In this document: positions 10,115 through 20,696 of the stretch, piece after piece
Numbering within the stretch: position 1 is the stretch's first letter
Layout: every line of letters begins with the position of its first letter
DNA from: Phyllostachys edulis
Lineage: Eukaryota > Streptophyta > Magnoliopsida > Poales > Poaceae
Assembly (NCBI GenBank): GCA_036346405.1
Contig: CM070548.1
Coordinates: 47,727,779-47,791,778, forward strand
DNA: 64,000 nt
Direction of reading: 5' to 3'
Translations under genes and position numbers: made by a program
The notes under the pieces: model-generated
Told to the model about the DNA's origin: nothing
What the model saw: only the letters and a program-made list of their open reading frames with translations
Databases searched by the model: none

Positions 10115-11780
10115 TGTAACATCCCAAAGAATGGTGTGTATTTCAAATGTAATAAAATGAGGATAAATTAAAACTTTTGATGCCTCATGATGTCATTTGA
10201 AATTTTCTAGAAATTTTCCCCTAGTAATTCCTATTTCCATAGATCAATGTTTCTGTTGATGGAAGTCGTTGTCTTTAAAAACACCTTGATCAAATCTTGT
10301 GATAATCCTCTAGAAATATTTTTCCTATCATCTGAATCATCCTAGTAACTTCCCTGAAAAATATCATAATTTTTAGATTTTATTTGCTATTTCAAAAGAG
10401 CAAGTCAAACCAGTTTGAATTCTGGTCAAACCCCTAGCCCAGCAGCTTGTGAATTTTCTGGAGAACAATGCGTTGCATAAAAATTTCTGAAAAAATTACA
10501 AAAGATTTTCCTCTAGTCCAGCAACCTTCCATAAAAATTTCAGAAATTTTGGAACTTCAGAGCTACCTCCAAAAATTCCCTATCTTCTCAGCCTTTTAAA
10601 ACAAAACCTGAAATCACTATTCATCGGGCTCAGACCCGAGCCCGACTCAATCCCAAGTCGACCTGGCTCGGTCTAACCAACTAATTGCACCGTCGCTGCT
10701 GGCCGTCCGATCTCGAATCAACGGCTCCGCATCTCTCTCTCCCTCAGCCGCTGTCGAGTGGAGCCCGCCGGTCAAGTCTTCTTCTCCACGCGGACGCCGC
10801 TCCCGCGCCAGCTCCCCCACGCTGCGCCATGGCGTCGTCGTCACCGCGTCATCTTCAACGGTCCTGCCCCCGGTTTCGGACTGTCACCCCTGGTTTCCTC
10901 GCCCTCGGCCGCATCGAGTGCGTGCGCCCATGCCCGACCCCACTCGTTTGTGCATCTTCTCCACGCGGTCGCGCCGCTCTGTCACGCTCCGTCCGAGCCC
11001 TGCGACGGCGTCAATCCACCGCCCTCCACGACCAACCCTGAGCACCCTCTTCTAACGCCGCTTCCTGTGCCGTCTTCGGTCCCGCACAAAACCCCCTCGA
11101 GCCTCCTCTTCCACTCACTTCTCTTCCTCGGTGTGGAAGAGGAGGAAGCTCTAGCTCCGCCTCCGCCTCGGTAAGCACCGTCGCGACCTCCCCGACCTCG
11201 TCCCTTCGCGTCATAGCGTGCCACTGGACCCTAGGAGCATTTCGCCTAACTCAATTTCATTGTTCCCTTCAGGGATTGTTGGAATTTTATTTTTCCCCAA
11301 AATCGGCCGTGGGCAGTGTTCATCTTCCCCATCTCCGGTAAGGGGCTCCGTTTCCAAATTAATTGCTCTGGCATCATCTAGTGACCCCTCTGAAGCTATC
11401 CCTACCTCCCTTTGTTCTTGTTGTTGCCCAGGCCGAGCTCCCCTCGTTAGCTTCACCGCGCCGCCTCGGTCCTCCGCCACTGGCTCGTCTTTGACGAGCC
11501 CTCCCTATCCGTGTCATCCCGGTAAGGTCCCTGACCCTTACTGATACTCATGCTCACGCTAGATCGGGCGACGCATTGTCGTATCGCCGTTTTCATTTTC
11601 CCGTACTTGTCACTCCGCTTCACCTCGTCACGCCGCCGCGTCGGGTCACCTCCGACGTCGCCGCCGGTGCCGCCGGGTGCGCAATAGGGTCAGGGTTCCA
11701 TTTCAGCAATTTTCCGGCACCGCCGTTGTCTCCTTCGCCGACGACGCTACTGGCAAAACTTCATGGCGCGCGGCTGCTGC
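10115..11780 (+). repeat. Partial Del-type LTR (solo or truncated)
   Basis: It begins TGTAACATCCCAAAG, the start seen in Del-type LTRs. It has the same overall layout as the 20697 LTR: an AT-rich first 500 bp with an ATTTGCTATTT ... AGTCAAA stretch, then a GC-rich block with overlapping ORFs (10685-11220) and CGGTAAG-like sequences. No matching second copy is in the window, and the right end is lost where copia gag begins near 11800. The ORFs here have no recognisable domain, so I do not call a gene. Confidence 0.5.
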
Positions 11781-11799
11781 TGCGTGGGCGCTGCTCGGG

Positions 11800-13030
11800 C
11801 GTAATCAGAGCGATAATGATTAGCGTTAATGGCAAATGTGATTTCTGGAACAGTAACATGGTTCAACCTATTTTCGTTGTCATCGATGTCGACGGAGTCG
11901 GCCATGAAACACATGCCGGTGAAGTCCTTTGCCTTCCCTTTCTTCTTGTCTTGAGGGTGCTCCTCCTCCTTGTCCTCCTCACTCCCGAAGTCCACATCGC
12001 TCATGGATTGTTCTCCAAAAGTGGAAAGAACCCAGTGAGCGGCCTTCATGAGCTTGGCAGCATCATACTTGAGCTTGTTCCCTTGAGGCTTCCTCTAGGC
12101 AGCCTTCTCATCCTTGTGGTTGTCCTTCCCTTTTAGCTTGGGGCAATTCGCCCGGATATGATAGAGCTCTCCACACTCATAGCATGTCACAGGGCTACCT
12201 CTCTTCTTGTTTCTCATAATGTTATAGGCCCGTATGATTTTTTTTTTGGCTAAAAGAGCTAACTCGGCCTCAGAGATACACTCAAGCTCCTCTTCATGGA
12301 TTGCAGATAAACAAGCAAGATAAAATCCAGAAGAAGACTCAGAAGAACTATTAGAAGTTCTTTTAAGAGGATCAGCCACCAAATCCATGTTCTCCTTCTT
12401 AAGAAGACTACCCCTCTTGATCTCATGAGTCTTGAGCTTGCTATAGAGCAGCTCCAAAAAGAGAATAGAGAGATCGACGTTCTCCTCAATTGCAGTAGCC
12501 TTCATCTCCCACTCTTTGGTGTTGATTGCAGCCAAGAGGTGGGTAGTATTCTCAGATTAAGAGTATACTCAATCACTATTGCTCTCATCTGATTAATCAC
12601 CTTGTTAAAGCGAGTGGATACGTCATCGATACACTTGCCAGGACGCATCTCGAACTTGTTATACTCTCGCTTGAAGACCATCTAGCGTACTTGCTTGATT
12701 TGGGATGATCCCTCATGGTAGATTTCGAGGGTGTGCCAAATCTCGTGCATGGTCTCAAGATTGCAAATCTTGTCATACTCCTGTCTACCAAGCCTAGCAT
12801 ATAGGAGGTTCTTTGACTTGTGGTTGTTAGCCAAGAGGGCTGCTAAAGCCGGCGAAGCAACCTCGGGCAAAACGAGCGGGGCTCGAACAACCTCCCATAT
12901 GGCTTGTCCTTCACTCCGAAGGAATACACACATGCGGTTCTTCCAATAGGCATAGTCGAGCCCATCAAAGATATGCGGCTTGGTGGAGTACTTCTCCATC
13001 GCCAAGTTCAGTGACCGGTTAAGATCAAGA
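11800..13030 (-). pseudogene. Copia gag with CCHC zinc knuckle, truncated
   Basis: Three frames cover it. The start is at 12682-13005, preceded by MAMEKYSTKPHIFDGLDYAY and then AYWKNRMCVFLRSEGQAIWE, the gag domain typical of plant copia. The part at 12095-12535 ends with a CYECGELYHIRANCPK zinc knuckle (Cys-Cys-His-Cys). A lysine and acid-rich tail (KEEEHPQDKKKGKAKD) follows at 11747-12049. In-frame stops near 12535-12680 separate the parts. It would package element RNA; as it stands it is a relic. Confidence 0.8.
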
Positions 13031-13042
13031 TTGAACTAACCG

Positions 13043-13055
13043 AACTCTGATACCA
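13043..13055 (-). other. Primer-binding site of the copia element
   Basis: The minus strand reads TGGTATCAGAGTT, complementary to initiator-Met tRNA. It lies two bases from the LTR end CCAACA at 13058. Confidence 0.88.
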
Positions 13056-13263
13056 CTTGTTGGACCAAAAAGGCGACTAGAGGGGGTGAATAGGAGCACG
13101 AACTCTTTTTCACCTTGATCAGATTCAATACTAATTTCACTCCAATAGCTATGAAAACTAGGAAGATCAATATACAAGCACAGTGGAAGACTTGTATTGA
13201 ATCCAATCAAAACCCCGAAGCAAATAGACCAAAATCAGAAAAACTAAAACTCAAATGAGTTGG

Positions 13264-13350
13264 GCAGTCTGACCTCTAGGTACATGGCGGTCTGACCTCC
13301 AAGTAGTTGGTGGTCTGACCGGCAACTAGAAATTAGTTTGACCTCCAGGC
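13264..13350. repeat. Cluster 1 of interspersed GGTCTGACC-like motifs
   Basis: Four degenerate copies (GCAGTCTGACCTC, GCGGTCTGACCTC, GTGGTCTGACCGG, AGTTTGACCTC) are spaced about 20-30 bp apart near the primer-site end of the copia LTR. The motif core GGTCTGACC is a palindrome around one central base. Confidence 0.7.
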
Positions 13351-13916
13351 CAATGAATAGTAAATCAGCCCGAACTCAAAATCACAAAAAAGGTCTAACT
13401 TTTGATTCGTGACTCCAAACCTTACCAAACTTGAGACATACCTTCTCTAGGATGTCAGGAACCTATTCCAATCAAGGATCATGAAGATCCATGCCAAAGT
13501 TCTGACCTTTTTCCGTTTAAGAGAAGGTTGCTCAAAAACCGAGTCAAAACCAAAAGATGATCTAGAAACTTGCTCGTTGGTGATTGATGATCAATATGAT
13601 CCTAGATGTATTCCCACATGTCATAGCAAGCTAAATCTAGGCCAGAAATCAAAGGAAAACTCACGGATCAAAGAAAGCCCAAAAATCACAAAATAGAGAA
13701 CAAGAACACAAAAAGACTCATCTTTTGAAACCTTGCTTGGATTGATTTGAGATTGATGTTGGTTTACAGCCACTCCATCCAAGAGGACAAAGACTCAACA
13801 CATGAGCACACAATCAATCTAACTCTCTAGAACCCTAACCTCTCCACTCTCCTCTCCCTAATACACAAATTAGGGTTTCTCAATGAAAGGGTTAAGGAGG
13901 TGCTGGCCAGCACCCT

Positions 13917-13932
13917 CCCCTATTTATAGTGG
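13917..13932 (-). promoter_or_regulatory. LTR TATA box of the copia element
   Basis: The minus strand reads CACTATAAATAGGGG, a near-ideal plant TATA box inside the copia LTR. Transcription would start some 30 bp downstream and run toward gag. Confidence 0.7.
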
Positions 13933-14616
13933 AGGCTAGTTTCCAGAAGAGTAAACCCTAATGGGCACCCATTAAGCCCACACATAAACGGGTTTCACTT
14001 ACGCATGCATTTTCAAGCGCCGTCTTCATCTCCTCTTGACCTAAACCACTTCTCCTTGCGCCATCTTGCGCCGCGGGTTAGCGAAAGGTCACCAAGGTGG
14101 TATTTAGATGAAATTACCAAAATACCCCTTCTCGATCCTTTTCCAAAGACCGAGTCCAATCTTCATGAAGCACTTCCATGCTTCGCCACATGTAGGTTGA
14201 TCAACGGCTCTCTTCATATTGGCAAGTCTCTCCCATCCGACTCCCACCGAAACCACCATGGTACTTGCACCGACTCCCGCGCTGCTTGATCCAACCTGTC
14301 ACACTGAACTACCCGTTCGGTCATCCTTGTCCAAGTTGTGCCATACTTGAATCCATTGACCTCACTCAGCATCCTCGATCGTTCTGGACCTCAGCTCTCC
14401 AAGCCTAGTCCCGATCATCCTCATCGTTGATCGTCGTTGACCTCCAAGCAACCTGCACAACAATAGACCAAGAAATCATTTTTGGGAACAAGTTCTTCGC
14501 AACTTGACCCACGTTAGTCAAAACATGCATCATGCAACACATATGCATTGAAACTAATAAACTTGACCTAACCAAACAATCATCGCTTCCAAGACAACCG
14601 ACGAACAAGTCAAAAT

Positions 14617-15005
14617 CGGTCTGACCGCCACCCATGGCCGGTTTGACCCCCCTGGCCGGTCTGACCGCCACCTGTTGGTTGGTCTGACCGCCCAACTAGG
14701 ACTTAGCCAAATTTCCTCCCTGGAAATTCAAAACATACTGTAATTTTCAAATGAATAGAACTTTTGACTCGAAGCTCCAAAAATTATGAGACCAAATGTA
14801 GGAGAAACCCCTCTCTTGCCTACACCCTCTATTTTTGGCCCAGCTCCAAAATTGAAAGTCAATTTTGGCCGGTCAGACCGCTGCCCAAAGGCTGGTCCGA
14901 CCGCCATCCACTTGACCTAGGCCATGGCCGGTCTAACCGCCAGTGTTGGCGGTCTGACCACCACTCAAGCCGATTTGACTGCCACACTTGGGCCGGTCTG
15001 ACCGC
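14617..15005. repeat. Cluster 2 of interspersed GGTCTGACC-like motifs
   Basis: About ten copies of CCGGTCTGACCGCC and close variants lie in both orientations, including 14617, 14655, 14678, 14867, 14890, 14928, 14949 and 14992. They occupy the presumed U3 region of the copia LTR, upstream of its TATA box. Confidence 0.75.
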
Positions 15006-15053
15006 CTGAGACCTGACAGCACAAGAACTTTGCCGAAAATACGTGTTTCGACA

Positions 15054-15981
15054 AACCTTCAACGCCATTGCCAATTGTATCATCATCCTAAGATCGTGAG
15101 CATATCCCCATGATATCCAAAGAGACTTTTGCAGAATTGAGGTCAAAGCAGGTGCAGGTTTCATCTTCTTTGGCGCGACAGGAGGTCTGAAAGTAATCCT
15201 TGCACTCTTTGGCAAATGAGGGGAAAAGCTCGCACCGACATCTGAGATGGGTCCTTTTTTTGGTGTCGTCTGTCTAGAAACATACAAATTAGACATGAAA
15301 AAATTTACTTCTTATGTCTAGTTATTTCTATGAATGCTTACCACTGTGCGATCTTTCCTAAGAGATAAGGTAGCCCCAATCAAGCTTGGGGGCTGCGCTT
15401 CTGTATCGATCGGTTCCTTTTCTGGAAACCGATCCTTTAATAGGACTGAGGCCCTAGCTAGGACCTCATCATTTGAAAGAGTTGTAGTATAATGAAAAAT
15501 TACTTTACTTCAACTATGAAATTCAGTTTAAGTAAAAAGATAAATGGATTGTTACCATTTTCAGGGACATCATAATTGCATCATAGTATTTCCCTCTTTT
15601 GGAGGGGGGGGGGATCTTGTTCTTAAGGAAGTCATTGACAGTCTTTTGTCAGGTTAGACCTCTCCCTACCAGGTTGTTGATCACTAAGACCACTCTCTTA
15701 TGATCATCTGAGAGCTTGATCTCCTTGCCAGCAACTCGGCTTTTTGAAGACCACTCTGGTGGTGCATTGCGACTGTAAATAATCCTACTCTCTTTCAGAA
15801 CATTGAAATAAAACCATTCCTTGCTCCATGTTTGGTTGGCATCTTTAGTAGCCAAGAAGGGAAACACCCTCTTGTTGGCAACTTGAAATTTAAAATAAAA
15901 AGAGCCTAAGACACCGGCACCTTTCTTGTTGTGAATGATTTGGTAATAAAACCTAAACAGACGCAGACTAAGGGCTATTCC
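15054..15981 (-). pseudogene. 3' half of an extra ORF with Transposase_28-like domain
   Basis: On the minus strand, 15649-15977 gives a FRFYYQIIHNKKGAGVLGSF start, then KRVFPFLATKDANQTWSKEW. This resembles the plant family annotated as putative gypsy-type transposon (Transposase_28-like). A second piece at 15054-15296 (GPISDVGASFSPHLPKSARI) follows after an intron-like gap. The coding frame runs straight into the ATTCC duplication at 15977, and its other half is found at 37434 onward. Such ORFs are known as extra, often antisense, ORFs of Tat-lineage gypsy elements; the assignment is by eye. Confidence 0.62.
15977..15981. repeat. Target-site duplication, left copy (ATTCC)
   Basis: ATTCC immediately precedes the LTR start TGTTGTAGG. 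The same five bases follow the right LTR at 37434-37438, which is the signature of one integration event. Confidence 0.93.
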
Positions 15982-16410
15982 TGTTGTAGGTGTAAAAACC
16001 AAACACGAGTGAGGGGGTGGACGTCGGCCGTCTAACAGGCCATCGTCCACGAGAGTAAAAAATGACACGAGGATTTATACAGGTTCGAGGGTCCGAGAGG
16101 ACCGCCCTACTCCTGTCGGTGAGCCAACGGGGGGTTACCTCCGGAGAGGGAGCCCCCGAGGGCTCACCAGTTTGAACATACTTCTTTATTGCTCAAGAGA
16201 GCTCCCCTTGAAATGAGAGGTACATGGGGTATTTATAGGCTCCCGAGCCTGTACAAATGACGGAAATACCCCTTGGGGGAGAGCTACATTATGAGTATAA
16301 GTAAGGGGTACAATAGTCTTCCAGGAGTGTTACGGCACTTCTTGGGCCTGTACGTAGGTCTTCTGCAAGGCGGGCCCCTTTAGTGTGATGGATGAATTAT
16401 TCTTACAACA
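15982..16410 (-). repeat. 3' LTR of the non-autonomous element (429 bp)
   Basis: It starts TGTTGTAGGTGTAAAAACC and ends TTATTCTTACAACA on the plus strand. It matches 37018-37433; most differences are small length changes in homopolymers, for example GGGGGG against GGGG near 16128. Confidence 0.92.
16226..16243 (-). promoter_or_regulatory. LTR TATA box, left copy
   Basis: The minus strand reads GAGCCTATAAATACCCC. The same box is found in the right LTR, where it would drive transcription of the element. Confidence 0.65.
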
Positions 16411-16424
16411 CTAGCCCCCCTGCC
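16411..16424 (-). other. Polypurine tract of the non-autonomous element
   Basis: The minus strand reads GCAGGGGGGCTAG directly before the 3' LTR. This position and purine content are diagnostic of plus-strand priming. Confidence 0.7.
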
Positions 16425-17394
16425 CTATGGCGTTTCAGGGAAACACCAAAAGGGGCAGTCTTGAATTGTGCCTTTCATACATAGGTTGATCCTTCAGAAG
16501 AGCTATGGTGGTTTTGTCGGTTTTCCATCCAGGCAAACGATCATTTGTTTTCTTTTGGATGTAGGTTCCGCTATCTCTGTCCCTCTATTTTGACGCAGCG
16601 CATTTTTGCTTTTCCCCGTGAGGCTCTATCTTCGTGCATGTACACAGATGTGTGCAGACCAAGGATACAGTAGCTAGGGACAGAGACAACCCCTATGTTG
16701 CTTTTGCTTGGAAACAGCCATTTTAGCCACTTATCAACCTCAGATCTTCAATCGAATGGTTGGCATATACCAATTAAAGCAGCAGGATGCTTTGGAGACC
16801 AGTTAAAATGGCAGGCAGCTTTTGGAGACCAATTGAAGTGCGCCGGCTGCAAGGAAAGCAAGGTTACTGATAACAACCTCCCTCCCTTGGATACCTCCAC
16901 TGCCATCCCACGGGCACTTCTTGTCAGCTTCTGCAGCGTTCCCATTTGTTTTCTTTTTAACCCTCACAACCTGCAGAGGGGATCTCCATCGAGGAGAGCA
17001 CTAGGGGTACTCCAGCCGGTGCGAAGGGGAGCCCAGGGTGGCGGCGTGTTGGAGAGCAGGTGCCGGAGCCCCCGGGTGAGCGCGACTTTGCTTGCCCATT
17101 CTTCTTTCTTTGCTTTTTCTTCTAGTGAGAGCCCCGGCCGAAGTGCTCCCATGGTGCCCCTTCTCCTGCTTGGCCCGCCACCGACCCTGATTCTGGCGCC
17201 ATGGCCGCCACCGAATCCATAGACCGCCGCAGAGGGCGCCTCCTCCTCGGGGTCCTCCTCCTGGCCCTGGTCATCTCGGGCACTGCCTGGACGCGCACTA
17301 CCGTTGACTGAAGCGGCGCCGCCGGAAGCACGAGATCCACTCGCCGATCAAGATGGTGGTGGTGGTGGTCATGGAGAACCGCAGCCGACCACAT
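16425..17394 (+). other. Interior of the non-autonomous element, gene-like GC-rich sequence
   Basis: No intact gene is seen. GC content rises sharply after 16960. A CGGGTGAGCG donor-like site near 17070 and a pyrimidine-rich TTTTCTTCTAG near 17115 look like an intron, which suggests captured host DNA. The overlapping ORFs in this part have no recognisable domain. Confidence 0.4.
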
Positions 17395-17740
17395 CTCGAT
17401 GGCTACGCCGCCGCCGACGACATCGACGGCCTCATCGCCACGAGTCCAACCGCCAACACACTCGAGGCGGCGGAGCCTCGCCCGCAGAGTCCGCCTCGCC
17501 GACACCATCCGCTCGACCGCTTCGACGCGTCATCACCTACAACACCCTCCTCGCCGCCATCGCCGCACCGCCGCCTCGACGCGGATTCGCGATCTGCGCC
17601 CAGATGCGGAGGCGGGGTGGACCATGACGCCGTCACCTACAACTCCCTCATCGTGGGCGCCACGTCTTTGTGGTCTCCGATGTGCGCTCAACTCGTTCGA
17701 CGAAACACTCCGGCGGGGATCGCTTCGACGCATGTAGCTA
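17395..17740 (+). pseudogene. PPR-like gene fragment captured in the retrotransposon
   Basis: Across neighbouring plus-strand frames the sequence gives RVITYNTLLAAIA, GFAICAQMRRRG, DHDAVTYNSLIVGA and FDETLRRG. Spacing and wording fit two consecutive pentatricopeptide repeats, each ~35 residues with a V(I)TYN(T/S)L start. PPR proteins bind organellar RNA in a sequence-specific way. Frame changes and a stop at about 17737 show this is a broken piece. Its place inside a minus-strand LTR element, next to intron-like sequence, points to capture of a host gene fragment. The recognition is by motif only. Confidence 0.5.
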
Positions 17741-18090
17741 GCTAACGCCGTGCACTTCTGTTCGGTTCACCACCCGGGAGGACATCGCGCGGCTCATGGC
17801 GCTGCTCAGCTTCTCGCCACCACCGGGCGGTGGCGGCCGCGATGACGGCAGCGGCGGTCGTGACTGCAGCGGTGGCGATGGCTTCTTGGTGAAGGTCGTC
17901 GCGGTGGTCGGGCCCGAGTGCGACAAGGAGAAGAGGAGGGGCATAGGGAGGCAGTGTGATTGGACCTCCCTTTGTAATGCCGGGCATATTGCAAAGGCAA
18001 GTGATGGAATATAGTTGCGAGCTGAATGCTCGTCTTATGTATTTATCTGAGCTTTCAGGAGCAAAATTATGTTTCCATGTACATTTTGCC
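17741..18090 (+). other. GC-rich coding-like remnant, unrecognised
   Basis: One frame reads EDIARLMALLSFSPPPGGG and then DGFLVKVVAVVGPECDKEKR. Its codon-like GC bias is similar to the PPR-like fragment and it may belong to the same or another captured gene. I cannot identify it. Confidence 0.3.
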
Positions 18091-18144
18091 CATAAGATCA
18101 AGTGACGTCTCGGGCATGGGGCGCCAGAGGGCCCGAGCGCATAA

Positions 18145-18424
18145 GGCACGGGCGCGAGGGCGCGAGACCTCCACGAGACCATCGCGAGGGGCGAGGGTAC
18201 CGTAGGCGTGAGGCCGCCACGAGGGGTGAGGGTACCGCGGGCGTGAGGCCGCCACGAGGGGCGAGGGCACCGCAAGGGCGTGAGACCGTCGTGAGGGGCG
18301 AGGGCACCGCGAGGGCGTGAGGCCACCACGAGGGGCGAGGGTACCGCGGGCATGAGGCCATCGCGAGGGGCGAGGGCACCGCGAGGGCGTGAGACCGCCA
18401 CGAGGGGCGAGGGTACCGCGGGCG
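18145..18424. repeat. 35-37 bp minisatellite, about eight copies
   Basis: A unit of the form GAGGCCGCCACGAGGGGCGA plus GGGTACCGCGGGCGT recurs head to tail with lengths of 35 or 37 bp. The two forms differ by GGTACCGCGGGCGT against GGCACCGCGAGGGCGT and alternate irregularly. All six frames stay open across it, which explains the many overlapping ORFs here. Confidence 0.9.
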
Positions 18425-20696
18425 CACATAATCTCCAAGAATTAAAACAACCCAATCACCACCTTCAGCTATCCATCATTTCTTGTGACCTCATCAACAA
18501 AAAATGAATTACTTGGAACTCACTAGCTAACAACAAGATCCTCTCTTGCTTTCTATGCTCATCATACTTCTCGCTACTAGGCCCCAAGATCTGAATCTGC
18601 TCAAGCAATGCCCCACGAGTGATCTTACTCATGTCCATCCATCAAGATCTTCAGATTTGAACCAATGTAAGTCGTGGATTGAAGGCATTAGAGGTGAATC
18701 GAAGGTCCACTCCACCAGATGTCATGGATTTAGTCGATGCACTAACTCCCTTTTCGGTGGAGATTCCTTAACTAGAGTGTGCACCTAGGAAAGGTCCAGT
18801 CATCAACACGCATCAGTAGTTCAAATGATAATGACCGCCGAAGCCTACAGATTCACCACCATCAACACCCCAACCAGAGTCCCAGAGGAGATCCCCATTT
18901 AGACCATGGAGAGCTCGGTGGGGAACCAACAAGAGCCGAGGCTCTTGCAAAGATGTGCCCAAGGTCGTGAGAGCTAAGGCTCCTCGGTGTCTGCTTCTTT
19001 GGTGCTTTCATATTGGGAGTTCATTGGGAACCCGGTTCCACGACGGGGACATGCGGCCGGAGAGGATACGCCAGGAGGTATCAAAGAAAAAGATGATCAT
19101 GCGAATGCATTCTTGAGCCAAGAGTTTTTGGGAGAACACGCTTGTGTTGATCGGTGAGAGCGACTGCTGCCATCGCTGAACCCGATGAAGGATAGCATGA
19201 CCTTGTGAGAAGGTGAGAACAGAGCACCTTGATCGGCATCATTGCCATATCTCGCAGATGAGGATATCTTCTCAGAGAAGAGATCATCAAGGTTTGAAGG
19301 GTTGAGAGACTTGGTCCGGACGGTGTGGTTTCTGATTTGTAGATGCAATCGTTTAATAGCAACTATCATTTAGAAGCATAGACTCAATTTTGTCTGCAAA
19401 GCATGAAGTACTCATCGGCAGGCATGTCCCTGCACTAAGGGAGGTTCAGAATCGCTCAACCGAGATCGCTCTGGGAAGGTGCAAGTGTTAGCATTTGGTC
19501 GCCGCCATCCTCGCGATGGCATCATTCCATTGCGAAGGGGACATCGGAGGTGAAAACAGGACATGACTTCGAGACCGAGGACGGAGAACTGTGCATCAAC
19601 CCCATACTGCTACCATCTCCATTGCGGTGGCGCCCTTGGCGAAAATATCGCAGACCCATGGTCGGAGCTCACAATCGGTGTGCACAAAGAAGCGAACACG
19701 TTGGTTGCGGTGGTGCCATCCTTCTGGGGTAGTGCTTGATGCACGGGTGAAGCTAAGACTCAAACACCTTATGCGCTGCGTGCTCAAGACATGTCGCCCC
19801 CCGGCACAAGCTCTTAGGAAGTTCGCACGGCACACAATTTGTAATGGTATTTTACGAGGGTCCGGCTACGGGCGTTCTCCCCAGGATGGACGAGCGGGCA
19901 CTTTCGGTCGGTCGGTCAGATCGCGAGTATGCTCGCGAGCATGGCCAGACCTTGAATACAAACATCAGGAAATCATCGGAAGCATAGGTCCTGTTATTGA
20001 TGTCCAGCAATGACGGGTCCACTGGGTACTCTTTCTTGCCCTATGGTGTCGTCATGATCCTCGCTAGATCGGCGAACTTTGTCGTCGTCATCGCGGCACA
20101 TGGAGACAGCACGTCCTCCACCGTGAGGAGTAGTACCCGCGGCGAGCCAGAGTCACCGGTCGTGGTGACCAAGCCAGAGCCATGCGACGATCTTGATGAG
20201 GATGTCAAGATCCTAAACGACGTCCGGAGGCACGACGGTTGCATGAAGCCAGCGTGAAAGTGCCCCGAGGTGGTAGCATTCCTCAACAGTAGCCCCCCTG
20301 TCCCTTGGGCACTTGTAAGGGCGCGCGAGGGGCAAAGAAGAATACTGAGGTCTTGTATCTTGTTGACGAAGATGCTTGCTGCGGTACGTGCACTTAGCAG
20401 GGCGTTTTTTCCAAGGCGCCATAGACTTGGCCGAATTCCGGCTTGACGGGAATGCAGGTGCTCGATATTTAGCCAAATTCTGACTCGATGCAGTGTGAGG
20501 CATGAGGGCTGAGGAATACCTGCAAGGGCACCTACGGCTTAGCCAATTTTGGCTTGCTGGGCACGCGGGTGCCCAAAGACTTTGGATTATTTTGTGCTTC
20601 ATATCGCGCGAGTGCTCTACGCCAGGGCGGGTACCAAATTGTCACTTCGCGCTGGCCCTTCGTGTGGGGTGGTTTTTGTTGCTCCATTCCTGAAGG
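18425..20696. other. Interior of the non-autonomous element, no gene recognised
   Basis: The 2.3 kb contains only short unsupported ORFs. Near 20284 it has a CAACAGTAGCCCCCCTGTCC stretch that copies the LTR-end/polypurine junction at 16407-16425. At 20425-20600 there are degenerate repeats around GCCGAATTCCGGCTTG and GCCAATTTTGGCTTGC. It ends where the nested Del LTR starts. Confidence 0.45.

Larger units (their letters stand above)
11800..15053 (-). mobile_element. Truncated Ty1/copia retrotransposon
   Basis: On the minus strand, a 2-kb LTR (13058-15053) is followed by a Met-tRNA primer site and then the N-terminal two thirds of a copia gag. The element is cut off inside or just after gag near 11800, so protease, integrase, RT and the 3' LTR are absent. 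The LTR ends at CGACA (15053), beside sequence of a different element, so this end may be an original insertion edge. The other side was removed by deletion or a later insertion. Confidence 0.8.
13058..15053 (-). repeat. 5' LTR of the truncated copia element (~2.0 kb)
   Basis: On the minus strand it runs from TGTCGAAACACG (15053) to TTGGTCCAACA (13058), so both ends have the TG..CA form. It contains a strong TATA box and two clusters of a GGTCTGACC-like motif. The outer end is inferred from the TG start and from the change of sequence character; no second copy is available to confirm it. Confidence 0.65.

Noticed and set aside
10685..11544. ORFs of 90-138 codons with possible GTAAG splice sites
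   Set aside because: They lie in a Del-type LTR fragment. No domain or conserved start is visible, and both strands are open.
13264..15005. CRISPR or satellite array from the repeated GGTCTGACC motif
   Set aside because: Spacing is irregular, orientation is mixed, and copies are degenerate.
18067..18455. Proline-rich proteins of up to 237 codons around the minisatellite
   Set aside because: The 35-37 bp unit keeps all frames open. The repeats carry no known motif, and the frames end where the array ends.
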